Below, piece after piece: positions 26,723 to 35,379 of a stretch of DNA of 64,000 nucleotides. Location: positions 62,001 through 126,000 of the forward strand of contig CAZWCE010000010.1 of NCBI GenBank assembly GCA_964632505.1. The letters run 5' to 3'. How positions within the stretch are numbered: the first letter of the stretch is position 1; each line of letters begins with the position of its first letter. Both the position numbers and the translations under genes were made by a program. Below the pieces are notes generated by a model that was not told the DNA's origin, ran no database searches, and saw only the letters and a program-made list of their open reading frames with translations. This stretch comes from CAZWCE01 sp964632505. GTDB lineage: Bacteria > Planctomycetota > Planctomycetia > Pirellulales > Thermoguttaceae.

Positions 26723-27826
26723 TTATTCGATCACCAGTTGCCCATAGAGTTTGCCGGTCTGGTCGATCATTTTGAAGATTTCGATCATGTCTTCCGGTGG
26801 AACCTTCACCTGGTTGAGTGATTCCTGAAGTGCCTTGAGCTTCGGGTTCAGCTCTTGATTCTGCAACCCTTCGGGGTTGAGCGTCACAAACCGCTCTTCC
26901 TGATTCTCGTTTTGTCCGCCGACTTGAATCGTGATATTCTTGTGCGTGATCGTCATCGGGGCGATCTCCACCCCCTCGTCGACGACAATGACCCCCGAAC
27001 GCTCGTTGATGACGATTCTCGGCGTCGAATCGGCGTCGAACAGCTCCTGATCGAGGATATCGGCAATGAACGGGACAGGGTCATCTTTGTACACTTCCGG
27101 CATTTTCACGAGCACGTTTTGCTGGTTCGCTGCTCGGGCCACTTCCAAGCCCGCCACCTCATTGACGGCGATCGCCACCGCCTGGGCCTTGCGCCAATCG
27201 GCGTGATTCTCGTGCAAAACCAGCGTGATGATTCCCTCTTTCACGTAGGGATTGAAGAAGTCCTGAAGCATGCGGCAACCTTTGGTGATCTTCGCCGTGG
27301 TCGGATTTTCGGGGTCGACGACCAGCAATCCACTCGACTGCCCGTAAACGATCGCCTTGGAAGGGTCGGTCGCCGGCGTAGGGCCGATCATCGAGGTGAC
27401 CAACAACTGCCCCCCCTCAAGGCTCGAAGCGTTCGCGATCGAGGCGACACGGCAATCCAACAGGCCGCCCTCGCGAACCCCTTGCGGCGGAATCGTCGCG
27501 GTGACCGACACGATCGCCACGTTGCTCACCCCGCTCAACTCGGCCGGTGCAATGGACTGATGTCCACTCAGTTCCAACAGCTTTCCGAGACTCCGGGCCG
27601 TTTCCATAAAATCGCCCGATTGGTCGCCGGTGCCGTTCAGACCCACCACCAGACCGAAGCCGTGGATCGTGTTCACTTCCTGCCCTTTCGGATAGGAAAC
27701 CGTCCCCACGCGCAAACCGCCCAGGCAATGCACGCCGAAGAGGCACGCCGTCAGAAGCGAACCGGCGAACACCAGATACGCCGGAACCCGGAAACGGGTG
27801 AGACGGTAGGTTCGTTGTTTTTTCAT
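26723..27826 (-). CDS. flgI: Flagellar P-ring protein FlgI
   Basis: 367 residues from the ATG at 27826, chosen because GGAG precedes it and a signal sequence follows; an in-frame start 11 codons upstream lacks both. Family segments: 'GFGLVVGLNGTGDQSG' and 'VIVDEGVEIAPMTITHKNI'. FlgI forms the ring in the peptidoglycan around the rod. The signal region contains LLTAC, which fits a lipobox, unlike ordinary P-ring proteins that are cleaved by signal peptidase I. Neighbours flgH and flgJ are co-oriented. Confidence 0.94.
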   Translation of the reverse strand: MKKQRTYRLTRFRVPAYLVFAGSLLTACLFGVHCLGGLRVGTVSYPKGQEVNTIHGFGLVVGLNGTGDQSGDFMETARSLGKLLELSGHQSIAPAELSGVSNVAIVSVTATIPPQGVREGGLLDCRVASIANASSLEGGQLLVTSMIGPTPATDPSKAIVYGQSSGLLVVDPENPTTAKITKGCRMLQDFFNPYVKEGIITLVLHENHADWRKAQAVAIAVNEVAGLEVARAANQQNVLVKMPEVYKDDPVPFIADILDQELFDADSTPRIVINERSGVIVVDEGVEIAPMTITHKNITIQVGGQNENQEERFVTLNPEGLQNQELNPKLKALQESLNQVKVPPEDMIEIFKMIDQTGKLYGQLVIE

Positions 27827-27895
27827 CGCAGATCTCCGAATATTGAGCGTCGCATCCATCGTGAATCATCTCGAAAGAAACAAGGTTGGATCACT

Positions 27896-28588
27896 TCAGA
27901 AGGGGGACACATGGTCGAGCAACCGCATCCCCCAGAATCTCCGGTGACTGTCGTAGACGCTTCCACTGGGAATCTCCGTGATCGTCTGTTTGAACACCCG
28001 TTCACTTTGTACGATATTATCCGGTCCGACATCCTCCGGACGAACATAGCCGCTGAAGGAGAAGACCTTGTTCTCCTCCCCGATACGCTGGCTGTGCGTT
28101 CCTTCGAGAAAGAGAAGGCCGTTGTCCTGGATCGAGGCGACCTCACAGGTGATGCGGAATTCGAGCGAGTCTCGGCGTTCCAGATCCCCTTCATTCTTGA
28201 TTTTCTGATCGAGCTCGGCCGACACGGCGGGTTCGCCCTCCTCCATCGGATCGGGAATGAATGAAAGCCCGTTGAATTTGATCCAATCGGTGATGGCGAA
28301 ACGGTGATCCATTCGTTTTTTCCGTTCCAACTCGCCGCTGGTGGTCGCTTCCCATTTCATGTCGACGTTGACCGTCACCACATCGTGCTCGTGAAACTCA
28401 CGACGTTCCGGACGAGGTTGATAAGTGTACGACGTCTCGGCCAGAGTCAACGGAGCCGACGATACGGCCCTTTGAGCCGGACGGTACAAGCTGGAACTCT
28501 GTGCTTCGGCAGATCGGTTCCCCGAAAGCATCGTCGAAGCCATCAGAGCGAGGGCGACATAATAATATTGGTTCGATGTACATTTCAT
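27896..28588 (-). CDS. flgH: Flagellar L-ring protein FlgH
   Basis: 230 residues. The N-terminus (MKCTSNQYYYVALALMASTM) is a signal peptide with a likely AEA-Q signal peptidase I site. The FlgH core is present ('FHEHDVVTVNVD', 'VASIQDNGLLFLEG', 'VFSFSGYVRPEDV'). It forms the outer-membrane ring, so the cell has an outer membrane. Enteric FlgH is a lipoprotein; here no cysteine lies at the cleavage site. AGGAAAA precedes the ATG. Confidence 0.93.
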   Translation of the reverse strand: MKCTSNQYYYVALALMASTMLSGNRSAEAQSSSLYRPAQRAVSSAPLTLAETSYTYQPRPERREFHEHDVVTVNVDMKWEATTSGELERKKRMDHRFAITDWIKFNGLSFIPDPMEEGEPAVSAELDQKIKNEGDLERRDSLEFRITCEVASIQDNGLLFLEGTHSQRIGEENKVFSFSGYVRPEDVGPDNIVQSERVFKQTITEIPSGSVYDSHRRFWGMRLLDHVSPF

Positions 28589-28648
28589 GCGATTTTCCTA
28601 TCGTCTTGTAAATGATCTTTTATTTGCGATGACGACTTCATATTCCTC

Positions 28649-30046
28649 TCATTGCGGCCGCGCTCTTCTCGAAAGCAGCCGTAGGCCGGGGCTTCCCGCA
28701 AGCGGAATCCGACCGGTGGGGCTTGTTGTCGTTGGAGATGACAAGACCGTGGATTCTACGTTCGAACCGGCATGGGAGGAAGGCGACGGGAGATGGCGAC
28801 TCGCCGAATGAGAAGGCGCTCGATGGGAGACGGTTTGCATCTCCGAACCCTCCTGCCGCCGCGTCTCTACGACAGGTTCGCGATATCCGCTTTGTATCAC
28901 GTCCCGTTTTGTGGATGTATCAAGCGAACCGCTCACCGGGGCAACGTTCCTCAACGGACGGCGTTCCGAGGGCAGGTTGGCGGTGCTGGAAGTCGCCGTC
29001 GCCATGATCTCCACTTCTCCATGACCGCACACGCGGGCCAGGAAAGTACGACGATGAGTCGACGACTCGACGGTGACCAAGTCGCCCATCGCCCCGTTTT
29101 CCTTTGCACGGCCCATCAGCTCCACCACGATGCCCGGCGCCCGGGAGTAGACCGTCACGACGCTGTTTCTCTCGACGATCACCGGGGCTTGAATCATCGA
29201 CGGTTCGACGACCATTCCGGCGGAGAGCGTCCGCGACGCCTCCTTCCCGACCACTTCCTCGATGTGCGGGAATCCCTTTCCGTTCTCGTTTTCCGCTCGT
29301 GAAAGCGTGACGTCCGCTTCGCTCAAGAGCATCCCTCGAGCGACCGAACGCTTCATGACCACCACTTGCGGCGCCAGCGTGACCAACGCATCGACACTCA
29401 TCCGTACCGGGGTATTGCTTTCGGGATCATATCGATCGTAAGTCAACGTGAACTGCTGACGCCCTGTCCAGGGAGTGACTCCCCCTTCGACCGACTTGAT
29501 CTTCCCGAGCATTTTGAGCGAAGCCGCCTTCTGAGGATCGAGACGCACCTCGACCTCCCAACCTTTCTCGTCGGAAAGATTCTCGCGAAGATATGCCGTG
29601 ATCTCTTCGCCGATCGACTGTTCCATTTGCTCGACGCGGGAAACGGTCATCGGAGTCGTCTTTTTCACTTCATGACGCCTTTTTTCCCCTTCGATCAAGA
29701 TTTCTCCCGCACCGGTGAAACGGTGATCGATCACCGAGACGCCTCTCAGCGAAAGGACGTCGCGAATTTGGGGGAATCGTACACATCGCTTCGTTCCCGG
29801 AAGAGGCGCGGGAAAAAGCACCGTCGCTTCCAGACGTTCGATGTCCTCGGTCTTCTCCGTTGGCTGGGGGAGGATTTTCGCGATCGTCCCAAGCCGAATC
29901 ATCGAGTCGGAACATCGAGCATGGGCCAGGAGCTGGATTTCGGCGGCTTCGGATATTCCGGCCCCCATCATTCCGAGCCACAGCGCAACGATGCAAGTGA
30001 CGAAATGAAAACAGTGAATCGGCATTCGAGGTGGTGATTGGTTCAT
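28649..30046 (-). CDS. flgA: Flagellar P-ring assembly chaperone FlgA
   Basis: 465 residues from the ATG at 30046 (first in-frame ATG at 30061). A hydrophobic export signal (residues ~12-35, CFHFVTCIVALWLGMMGAG) is followed by the FlgA region with an SAF-like domain (VVMKRSVARGMLLSEADVTL, VVEPSMIQAPVIVERNSVV) and 'VTVYSRAPGIVVELMGRA'. The last ~90 residues are Ser/Arg/Pro-rich and probably disordered, making it twice the usual length. FlgA assists FlgI in the periplasm. It sits between flgG and flgH. Confidence 0.88.
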   Translation of the reverse strand: MNQSPPRMPIHCFHFVTCIVALWLGMMGAGISEAAEIQLLAHARCSDSMIRLGTIAKILPQPTEKTEDIERLEATVLFPAPLPGTKRCVRFPQIRDVLSLRGVSVIDHRFTGAGEILIEGEKRRHEVKKTTPMTVSRVEQMEQSIGEEITAYLRENLSDEKGWEVEVRLDPQKAASLKMLGKIKSVEGGVTPWTGRQQFTLTYDRYDPESNTPVRMSVDALVTLAPQVVVMKRSVARGMLLSEADVTLSRAENENGKGFPHIEEVVGKEASRTLSAGMVVEPSMIQAPVIVERNSVVTVYSRAPGIVVELMGRAKENGAMGDLVTVESSTHRRTFLARVCGHGEVEIMATATSSTANLPSERRPLRNVAPVSGSLDTSTKRDVIQSGYREPVVETRRQEGSEMQTVSHRAPSHSASRHLPSPSSHAGSNVESTVLSSPTTTSPTGRIPLAGSPGLRLLSRRARPQ

Positions 30047-30106
30047 CGTGATCATCCACATGTTGGGAGTGAGAAAAGGGAAATCGCTAGAAGAGAATAG
30101 TCAACG

Positions 30107-30910
30107 TCAACGCTTGATCGTGGTGACCGTTTGGAGCAATTCATCGCCGGTTTTCACGACCTGGCTGTTCAGTTCGTAGGCCCGTTGCGTCGTGATCATG
30201 TCGATCAGTTCGTTCACCGGCTCAACGTTCGACATCTCCAGCGAGCGTTGTTTGAGAGTGCCGAACTCATTGTCCCCCGGATTGCCGTCGATCGGTGGAC
30301 CGGAAGAATCGGTCTGCTGGAACAGGTTTTCACCCAACCGGAGAAGACCTTCGGGATTGATGAACTTGGTGAGCTCGATCTGTCCCACGTTCTGCAATTC
30401 CAGTGCCGGCGGCTGCTGGATCCAAACCTCTCCGTTGTCGGCGATTTCGACCTGCGTGGCATCGGCGGGAATGGTGATCGCCGGTTCGAGGACATAGCCG
30501 GTGCTTCCCGAGCCGAGAACCATATTGCCGTTGGGATTCAGCGAAAAGTTGCCGGCGCGGGTATAAAGCTGATTGCCGGTATAAGGATCGGTGACGCGGA
30601 AGAAGCCGTCCCCGGCGATCGCCACATCCAACTCGCGCTCGGTCACCTCGAAGGCCCCTTGCTTGAAATTGCTCTGGATGCTGCTAACTTTCGTTCCCAA
30701 CCCGACCGAAATGCCGGTGGCGGTGAACTCGCCGATGGTATCCTGAATGCCGGGATACCGGAGATGATCGTAGAAGAGATCTTCGAAGTTGCACCGTTGC
30801 TTCTTGAAGCCGGTCGTGTTCATATTCGCCAGGTTGTTGGCGACGGTATCGATCTTCGTCTCCATGCCAATCATTCCGGTCGAACCGGTGTACAATGTTT
30901 GAAGCGACAT
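30107..30910 (-). CDS. flgG: Flagellar distal rod protein FlgG
   Basis: 267 residues, family-typical. N-terminus MSLQTLYTGSTGMIGMETKI with 'VANNLANMNTTGFKKQR'; C-terminus 'VNELIDMITTQRAYELNSQV', the standard FlgG end. It forms the distal rod that passes through the L and P rings. AGGGAGAA precedes the ATG. It lies 58 bp after the flgF-like gene. Confidence 0.95.
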   Translation of the reverse strand: MSLQTLYTGSTGMIGMETKIDTVANNLANMNTTGFKKQRCNFEDLFYDHLRYPGIQDTIGEFTATGISVGLGTKVSSIQSNFKQGAFEVTERELDVAIAGDGFFRVTDPYTGNQLYTRAGNFSLNPNGNMVLGSGSTGYVLEPAITIPADATQVEIADNGEVWIQQPPALELQNVGQIELTKFINPEGLLRLGENLFQQTDSSGPPIDGNPGDNEFGTLKQRSLEMSNVEPVNELIDMITTQRAYELNSQVVKTGDELLQTVTTIKR

Positions 30911-30968
30911 GCGCTTTCTCCCTTGGTCTTTCAGAAAAGAGTCGAAACAATGAAAAGAGTACGTGAAC

Positions 30969-31739
30969 TCACGCGACTCGCATCGCGCGACTGAGAAGGC
31001 CGTTGGTCAGTTCATCCTGGGTCTGGATCATCTTGATGTTGGTCTCGACCGCGCGGGAGGTGACGATCATGTCGACCATCTCCCCGGCGGGATTCACGTT
31101 CGAAGCTTCCAGAAAACCGGACTGCACATTCCGCTCTCCCGGCGCCAGCGGCGTGTAGCCCGCCTCGCTACGGAACATGTTCTCGCCGACCTTGACCATT
31201 TGCGTGGTGTCGTTGGGGGTTACCAGGGCCAAATTTTGACGTGTCTCTCCTTGAAGCAGCGCCCCTTCTTTGGTGAACTGCCAGTTCGGATCGGCCGGAT
31301 TGATCCGCATCGGAGTGAGGTTCTCATCGCAAAGGGCATACTTTGTCGGGCCGCTGTAGGTCACCAGACTCCCATCGTTCAGGAGCTGAAAATTACCCGA
31401 TCGGGTCAGAAAGTTTTCACCCGATTCGGTATTCTGCATCACGAACCAGCCCGGTCCGGTGATGGCCACATCGCTCTTCAGACCGGTGTTTTTCATCGGT
31501 CCCTGGGTAAACTCCGAACGCGTTCCCGCCGTGATGACGCCACCGCCGATGTCGTTAATCGTCCCGGAGCCCGGGTAATCTTCGCCGAGCTTGATCGCCT
31601 CGGTATTTCGCGACTTCTGAATCGAAAAATCCCGTTTGAAGCCCGAAGTCTCCATGTTCGCCAGATTATTGGCGATCACGCGGAGCTTGTACTCTTGGGA
31701 ATGAGCCCCTTCGGAGGAAATATAAAGTCCGTATGACAT
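30969..31739 (-). CDS. flgF: Flagellar proximal rod protein, FlgF-like
   Basis: 256 residues of the FlgF/FlgG family: N-terminus with 'RVIANNLANMETSGFKRDFS', central 'DVAITGPGWFVMQNTESGEN', C-terminus 'VDMIVTSRAVETNIKMIQTQ'. The partner at 30107 is the better FlgG, so this is called FlgF. First gene of the operon; AAGGAATC precedes the ATG, and a sigma-54 promoter lies 56 bp upstream of the start. Confidence 0.85.
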   Translation of the reverse strand: MSYGLYISSEGAHSQEYKLRVIANNLANMETSGFKRDFSIQKSRNTEAIKLGEDYPGSGTINDIGGGVITAGTRSEFTQGPMKNTGLKSDVAITGPGWFVMQNTESGENFLTRSGNFQLLNDGSLVTYSGPTKYALCDENLTPMRINPADPNWQFTKEGALLQGETRQNLALVTPNDTTQMVKVGENMFRSEAGYTPLAPGERNVQSGFLEASNVNPAGEMVDMIVTSRAVETNIKMIQTQDELTNGLLSRAMRVA

Positions 31740-31794
31740 GATTCCTTGCCTCTCTTGCTTGGTTTGCCCGCTGACAAGACGAACGATTCAATAG

Positions 31795-31809
31795 GCAATC
31801 GCCGTGCCA
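31795..31809 (-). promoter_or_regulatory. Sigma-54 (RpoN) promoter of the flagellar operon
   Basis: On the minus strand the sequence is TGGCACGGCGATTGC: the -24 element TGGCAC (31809-31804), a 5-bp spacer, and the -12 element TTGC (31798-31795), a perfect match to the RpoN consensus. The predicted start is near 31783, about 45 nt before the flgF-like ATG. Nothing else in the window matches this well. Confidence 0.85.
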
Positions 31810-31944
31810 AAACGCACGATCGTCACAAACCGCACAATCGTCAAATCCGGATTTTCCCGCAACCTCTTGCGAAATAAAGACTTAACAACCGTGGCATTTT
31901 TCCGAAAGAATCCGAGCGAGGCCGAAAGACAAGAGAACGAAAAG

Positions 31945-32028
31945 AAGCAAATTTTGCCCATCCGGCAATTTCTGCCGATTCCGAACGATCAGAAACCGGC
32001 AATTTCTGCCGATCGGCATTTTTTGCGC
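31945..32028. promoter_or_regulatory. Cluster of palindromic boxes, likely activator sites
   Basis: Two perfect dyads CGGCA-ATTTC-TGCCG at 31963-31977 and 31997-32011, embedded in an identical 18-bp direct repeat. Degenerate copies flank them: AAGCA-N5-TGCCC at 31945-31959 and CGGCA-N5-TGCGC at 32014-32028. Centres are at 31952, 31970, 32004 and 32021, that is spacings of 18, 34 and 17 bp. They lie about 145-215 bp upstream of the sigma-54 promoter, the usual distance for enhancer-binding proteins, and also upstream of the divergent aminotransferase promoter. Confidence 0.65.
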
Positions 32029-32097
32029 ATCGCAAAACCGCCTGCCCCCGGCAAGAGATATTGCGGAGTCCCCACCAAAAGTACCATTTTCAGGAGG

Positions 32098-32127
32098 TTG
32101 ACGGAGGTGCCCCCGGCCTTTTATAAT
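32098..32127 (+). promoter_or_regulatory. Putative promoter of the class III aminotransferase gene
   Basis: TTGACG (32098-32103), 18-bp spacer, TATAAT (32122-32127). The transcript leader would be about 220 nt to the chosen ATG. Confidence 0.55.
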
Positions 32128-32351
32128 GACCTCAATAAGATTTCCGGCATCCGTAGCGGCACTGTCGGGTCCGCCTTGTCTTTTGGAAACCGAAGGGCTT
32201 GCGGAAATCGGTCGTGACACCGAGTGGGGCTGAATCGCCTGAAATACCAGGCCAGTCGCGCTGGGTGTTTTTTTATGGGATGGAGACTTCTCCCATCTTC
32301 ATTTCGGGAGACGCCTCCCCCCGTTTCGAAATCACCGTTGATGAGGAAAGG

Positions 32352-33749
32352 ATGCAAAGGATGATCATGGAAATCCTCCGCAGCCGGGAAGTTCCCCGGG
32401 TTGAAACCGAATACCGCCGAATCGTCACCCCCATTCCCGCGCCGGAATCTCTTCCGATTCTCGAAAAGATGCGAGCCGTCGAGGCGGCGTCGATGGGCGG
32501 CCAACCTCCGATCCTCTGGGATCGGGCCGAGGGATTTCAGATCTTCGATCGCTGGGGGAATTGCTGGATCGACTGGACCTCGGGCGTCTTGGTGACCAAT
32601 GCCGGCCATTGTCATCCGAAAGTGAAGCAGGCGATTCTCGATCAAACGAATCACGGCCTGTTGCATTCGTTCATGTTCCCGACGGAAGTTCGCGGCAAGC
32701 TCTGTGCCAAGCTCGCCGAAGTCGCTCCCGAGGGGCTCGACAAGGTCTTCCTTTTCAGCACCGGGTCGGAAGCGGTAGAATGCGCGTTGCGTTTCGCGCG
32801 GACCTACGGGCAGAAAAGCGGCGGCCGCCAGAAGGACCGTGTCGTCTCGTTTCAAGGGGCTTTCCATGGGCGCACCCTCGGCTCCCAAACCGCCGGCGGC
32901 TTTCCGGAACAGAAGACCTGGATCGTTCATCCCGATCCGAACGTCGTCCACGTTCCCTTCCCCGACGGTTTCCGGTGTCCCGATACCAGCTTCGAGCTCT
33001 TCCTCCAAAGCCTGGCCGAATACGGCATCGAAAACGGAAACCATTCCCCCAAGGAATCTGTCGCGGCCGTTTTGTGCGAAACCTACCAGGGAGGCAACGC
33101 CAGCTTCGCCCCCACCGAGTACATGCAGAAACTTCGGGCCTGGTGCGACTTGAACCAGGTGTTGCTGATTTTCGATGAAGTGCAGGCGGGATTCGGCCGC
33201 GCCGGCACCTTCTGGGCATTCGAACACTACGGGGTCGTCCCCGATTTGATCGCGACCGGCAAGGGGCTCACCGGCGGACTGCCCGTTTCGGCGGTGATCG
33301 GCTCCTCGGAAGTCATGGACATCTATCCTCCCGGAGCCATGACGGTCACGCATACCGGGAATCCGGTCTGCAATGCAGCGGCCCTGGCGAACATCGAAGC
33401 GATTCTCGAAGACGGTCTGGTCGAAAACGCCAAAGCGATGGGGCAAATACTCCAGGAAGAGCTTCGCCGGATCGCGGAACGTTTTCAGGAGCACATCGGT
33501 GCGGTTCACGGGGTCGGCATGACCGCCGCGTTGCATATGGTCCTTCCCGGCGGCACCGAACCGAACCAACCGCTGGCCGCGGCAATCGTACAGGGATGCA
33601 TCGAGCGGGGCCTGATGCTCTTCGCTCCGGTCGGTTACGCCGGCGCTTCGGTCAAGGCTTCGCCTCCCTTGATGATCACCGAACCGGCACTTCGCGAGAG
33701 CATCGGCGTGCTCGAAGATGCGATCGAAGCGGCGATCGAAGAGGGGTAG
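32352..33749 (+). CDS. Class III (omega) aminotransferase
   Basis: 465 residues from the ATG at 32352, preceded by AGGAAAGG; in-frame ATGs at 32280 and 32370 are alternatives. PLP fold-type I hallmarks: 'SGVLVTNAGHCHPKVKQAI', 'FLFSTGSEAVECALRFAR', 'GAFHGRTLGSQTAGG', 'LLIFDEVQAGFGRAGTFWA' with the conserved Asp, and 'DLIATGKGLTGGLPVSAVIG' containing the Schiff-base lysine. The closest families are 4-aminobutyrate, ornithine and related aminotransferases; the exact amino donor cannot be read from sequence. Divergent from the flagellar operon; a bidirectional terminator follows. Confidence 0.88.
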   Translation: MQRMIMEILRSREVPRVETEYRRIVTPIPAPESLPILEKMRAVEAASMGGQPPILWDRAEGFQIFDRWGNCWIDWTSGVLVTNAGHCHPKVKQAILDQTNHGLLHSFMFPTEVRGKLCAKLAEVAPEGLDKVFLFSTGSEAVECALRFARTYGQKSGGRQKDRVVSFQGAFHGRTLGSQTAGGFPEQKTWIVHPDPNVVHVPFPDGFRCPDTSFELFLQSLAEYGIENGNHSPKESVAAVLCETYQGGNASFAPTEYMQKLRAWCDLNQVLLIFDEVQAGFGRAGTFWAFEHYGVVPDLIATGKGLTGGLPVSAVIGSSEVMDIYPPGAMTVTHTGNPVCNAAALANIEAILEDGLVENAKAMGQILQEELRRIAERFQEHIGAVHGVGMTAALHMVLPGGTEPNQPLAAAIVQGCIERGLMLFAPVGYAGASVKASPPLMITEPALRESIGVLEDAIEAAIEEG

Positions 33750-33776
33750 CCGACTGGCTCGGCCCTCAAGAAACCG

Positions 33777-33820
33777 AAACAGCCTCCGGGGAAAAAGACC
33801 GCTCCGGAGGCTGTTTTCTT
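33777..33820. terminator. Bidirectional terminator between aminotransferase and GH10 genes
   Basis: Perfect 13-bp stem AAACAGCCTCCGG/CCGGAGGCTGTTT with a 14-nt loop, then TTTTCTT on the + strand. It lies in the convergent gap. Confidence 0.85.
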
Positions 33821-33839
33821 GTTCGTTTGCAGATCGGTT

Positions 33840-35189
33840 CTACCGGTCGATTTGAAAATCGAAAACGTTCTCTCCCCGAGCGATCGTCAAGCGACGGGAG
33901 AACCGTTCCTCGCCTTCGTGGAAGATCTTGATCTCGTATTCGCCCGCATAGGCGCGGAATTCCGTTTTGCCGTTTTCGTCGCAGGTTTCATCGAGTTCGG
34001 TCCACCAACGGTCCTTGATCAACTTCATCAATTCCCGGTAGGCCGGCTTGGGCGTCATGTCCTTGCGGAGTAGTCCGGCCGGGGCGCCCTGCCAGGCGTG
34101 AAAATCGGAGAAGTCCCACCAAGTGATCGCCTCCACCGCGGGATGGGAGAAGAGGATCGTATAGACTCGTGCGACATGCTCCGCCTGATACTTTTCTCCC
34201 TCGGGATCGGTTTCCCAAGTCTCTTCGCCGTCGCTTTGTTTCTCTTTTTCCCCTGAGACGATCGTCATCTCGGTGAAATGCAACGGCACGCCGAAACGCG
34301 CGAACCGCTCGCAGACCTCCCAGATTTTCTCGTTCGAGAAGGCGCCGCCGTGCATGTGACTCTGGATCCCGATCACGTCGTACAGCGGCTCGCCCTGTTC
34401 GTCGACCAACTGTTCGATCACTTCCACATAGCCCTGGCCGGTGCGGTAGTCGTTGATCAAGAGCGTCGCCTCCGGATTCGCTCGGCGTGCCTCCTTGAAG
34501 CACTGCTTGGTGAACTCCATTTTTCCGGTTTCCCGCCACATTTTCGTTAGCTTGGGAGCTCGCTCCATGAAGTGCCGCCGGTCGAAATGAGTCACCTCGT
34601 TGACAACGTCCCACCGGTCGATCAGTCTCCGGAAATGGTCGACGCAATCTTCGATGCGTTCCAGTTGCAGGCGAAGCAGTGTCTCGGGATCTTCGGGAAA
34701 CCAATCGGCATCGGCGTAGTTCCAGGCCAGAGGATGCCCCTTTCGGGCGATGTCGTGCTCGACGCACCACCGGGCCACCTCCTCACGGCTGGCATGCCGC
34801 GGCTGCCCCCGCTCCCGTTCGTAGGAAGGCCAATAGAAAGCGAGGGTCGCGTAGTTCAACAGGGCCGCATACTGATCCTTGTAGGCGTTTCTCAGTTCTT
34901 CGGTCGGTTGATCGCCCCAGGCGTAGATATTCGAGCCGAAGAGAAATTCGTGCTTTTTCTGTCGAATCTCTACTTTCGCGCCCGAAATCGCCTCGTTGTT
35001 TTCGTCGACCACTTTCAACGTCACGTCGCCCATGCGGTATTGTTCGATGCGATTCTGGGCCGTGGGGAACAGCTCCTCGCCGTTGGGGGAAGACTCTTGC
35101 GCCCCGAGCACGCCGCACCAGAACACCCCGAATAGGATCGAAAGCAACCCGGCATGCGACGCCCTATTCAAAATCCATTTGATTGCCAT
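33840..35189 (-). CDS. Secreted glycoside hydrolase family 10 (endo-xylanase type)
   Basis: 449 residues from the ATG at 35189 with AAGGAG upstream. Signal peptide about 1-30. Residues 55-80 look like a short carbohydrate/carboxypeptidase-regulatory-like beta domain (DVTLKVVDENNEAISGAKVE), then the GH10 barrel. The acid/base is E198 in 'RWDVVNEVTHF' and the nucleophile E307 in 'LHFTEMTIV'; 'GIQSHMHGG' and 'EAITWWDFSD' also match GH10. Known members cleave beta-1,4-xylan and related glycans; the substrate here is unproven. Encoded downstream of citrate synthase but separated by a terminator. Confidence 0.87.
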   Translation of the reverse strand: MAIKWILNRASHAGLLSILFGVFWCGVLGAQESSPNGEELFPTAQNRIEQYRMGDVTLKVVDENNEAISGAKVEIRQKKHEFLFGSNIYAWGDQPTEELRNAYKDQYAALLNYATLAFYWPSYERERGQPRHASREEVARWCVEHDIARKGHPLAWNYADADWFPEDPETLLRLQLERIEDCVDHFRRLIDRWDVVNEVTHFDRRHFMERAPKLTKMWRETGKMEFTKQCFKEARRANPEATLLINDYRTGQGYVEVIEQLVDEQGEPLYDVIGIQSHMHGGAFSNEKIWEVCERFARFGVPLHFTEMTIVSGEKEKQSDGEETWETDPEGEKYQAEHVARVYTILFSHPAVEAITWWDFSDFHAWQGAPAGLLRKDMTPKPAYRELMKLIKDRWWTELDETCDENGKTEFRAYAGEYEIKIFHEGEERFSRRLTIARGENVFDFQIDR

Positions 35190-35275
35190 TGCGAAAGCTC
35201 CTTTACTTCTTGATGTTTTTTTCGAACCACCATCGCATTGTAAACCAAGCGACGAGTCGTCGCCAGCAGCGCACC

Positions 35276-35307
35276 AAAAAGGCCCCCGGAGCCGTTCTCC
35301 GAGGGCC
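35276..35307 (-). terminator. Terminator of citrate synthase gene
   Basis: On the minus strand GGCCCTCGGAG pairs with CTCCGGGGGCC (one T-G wobble) around AACGG, followed by TTTTT. Confidence 0.75.
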
Positions 35308-35379
35308 GAGAGGTGGCCGTTTTTTTTGGGGGAGGGCTCCCGATTTCCCATGTCATGGAAAGTCGAGAAGGTCGAGCGA

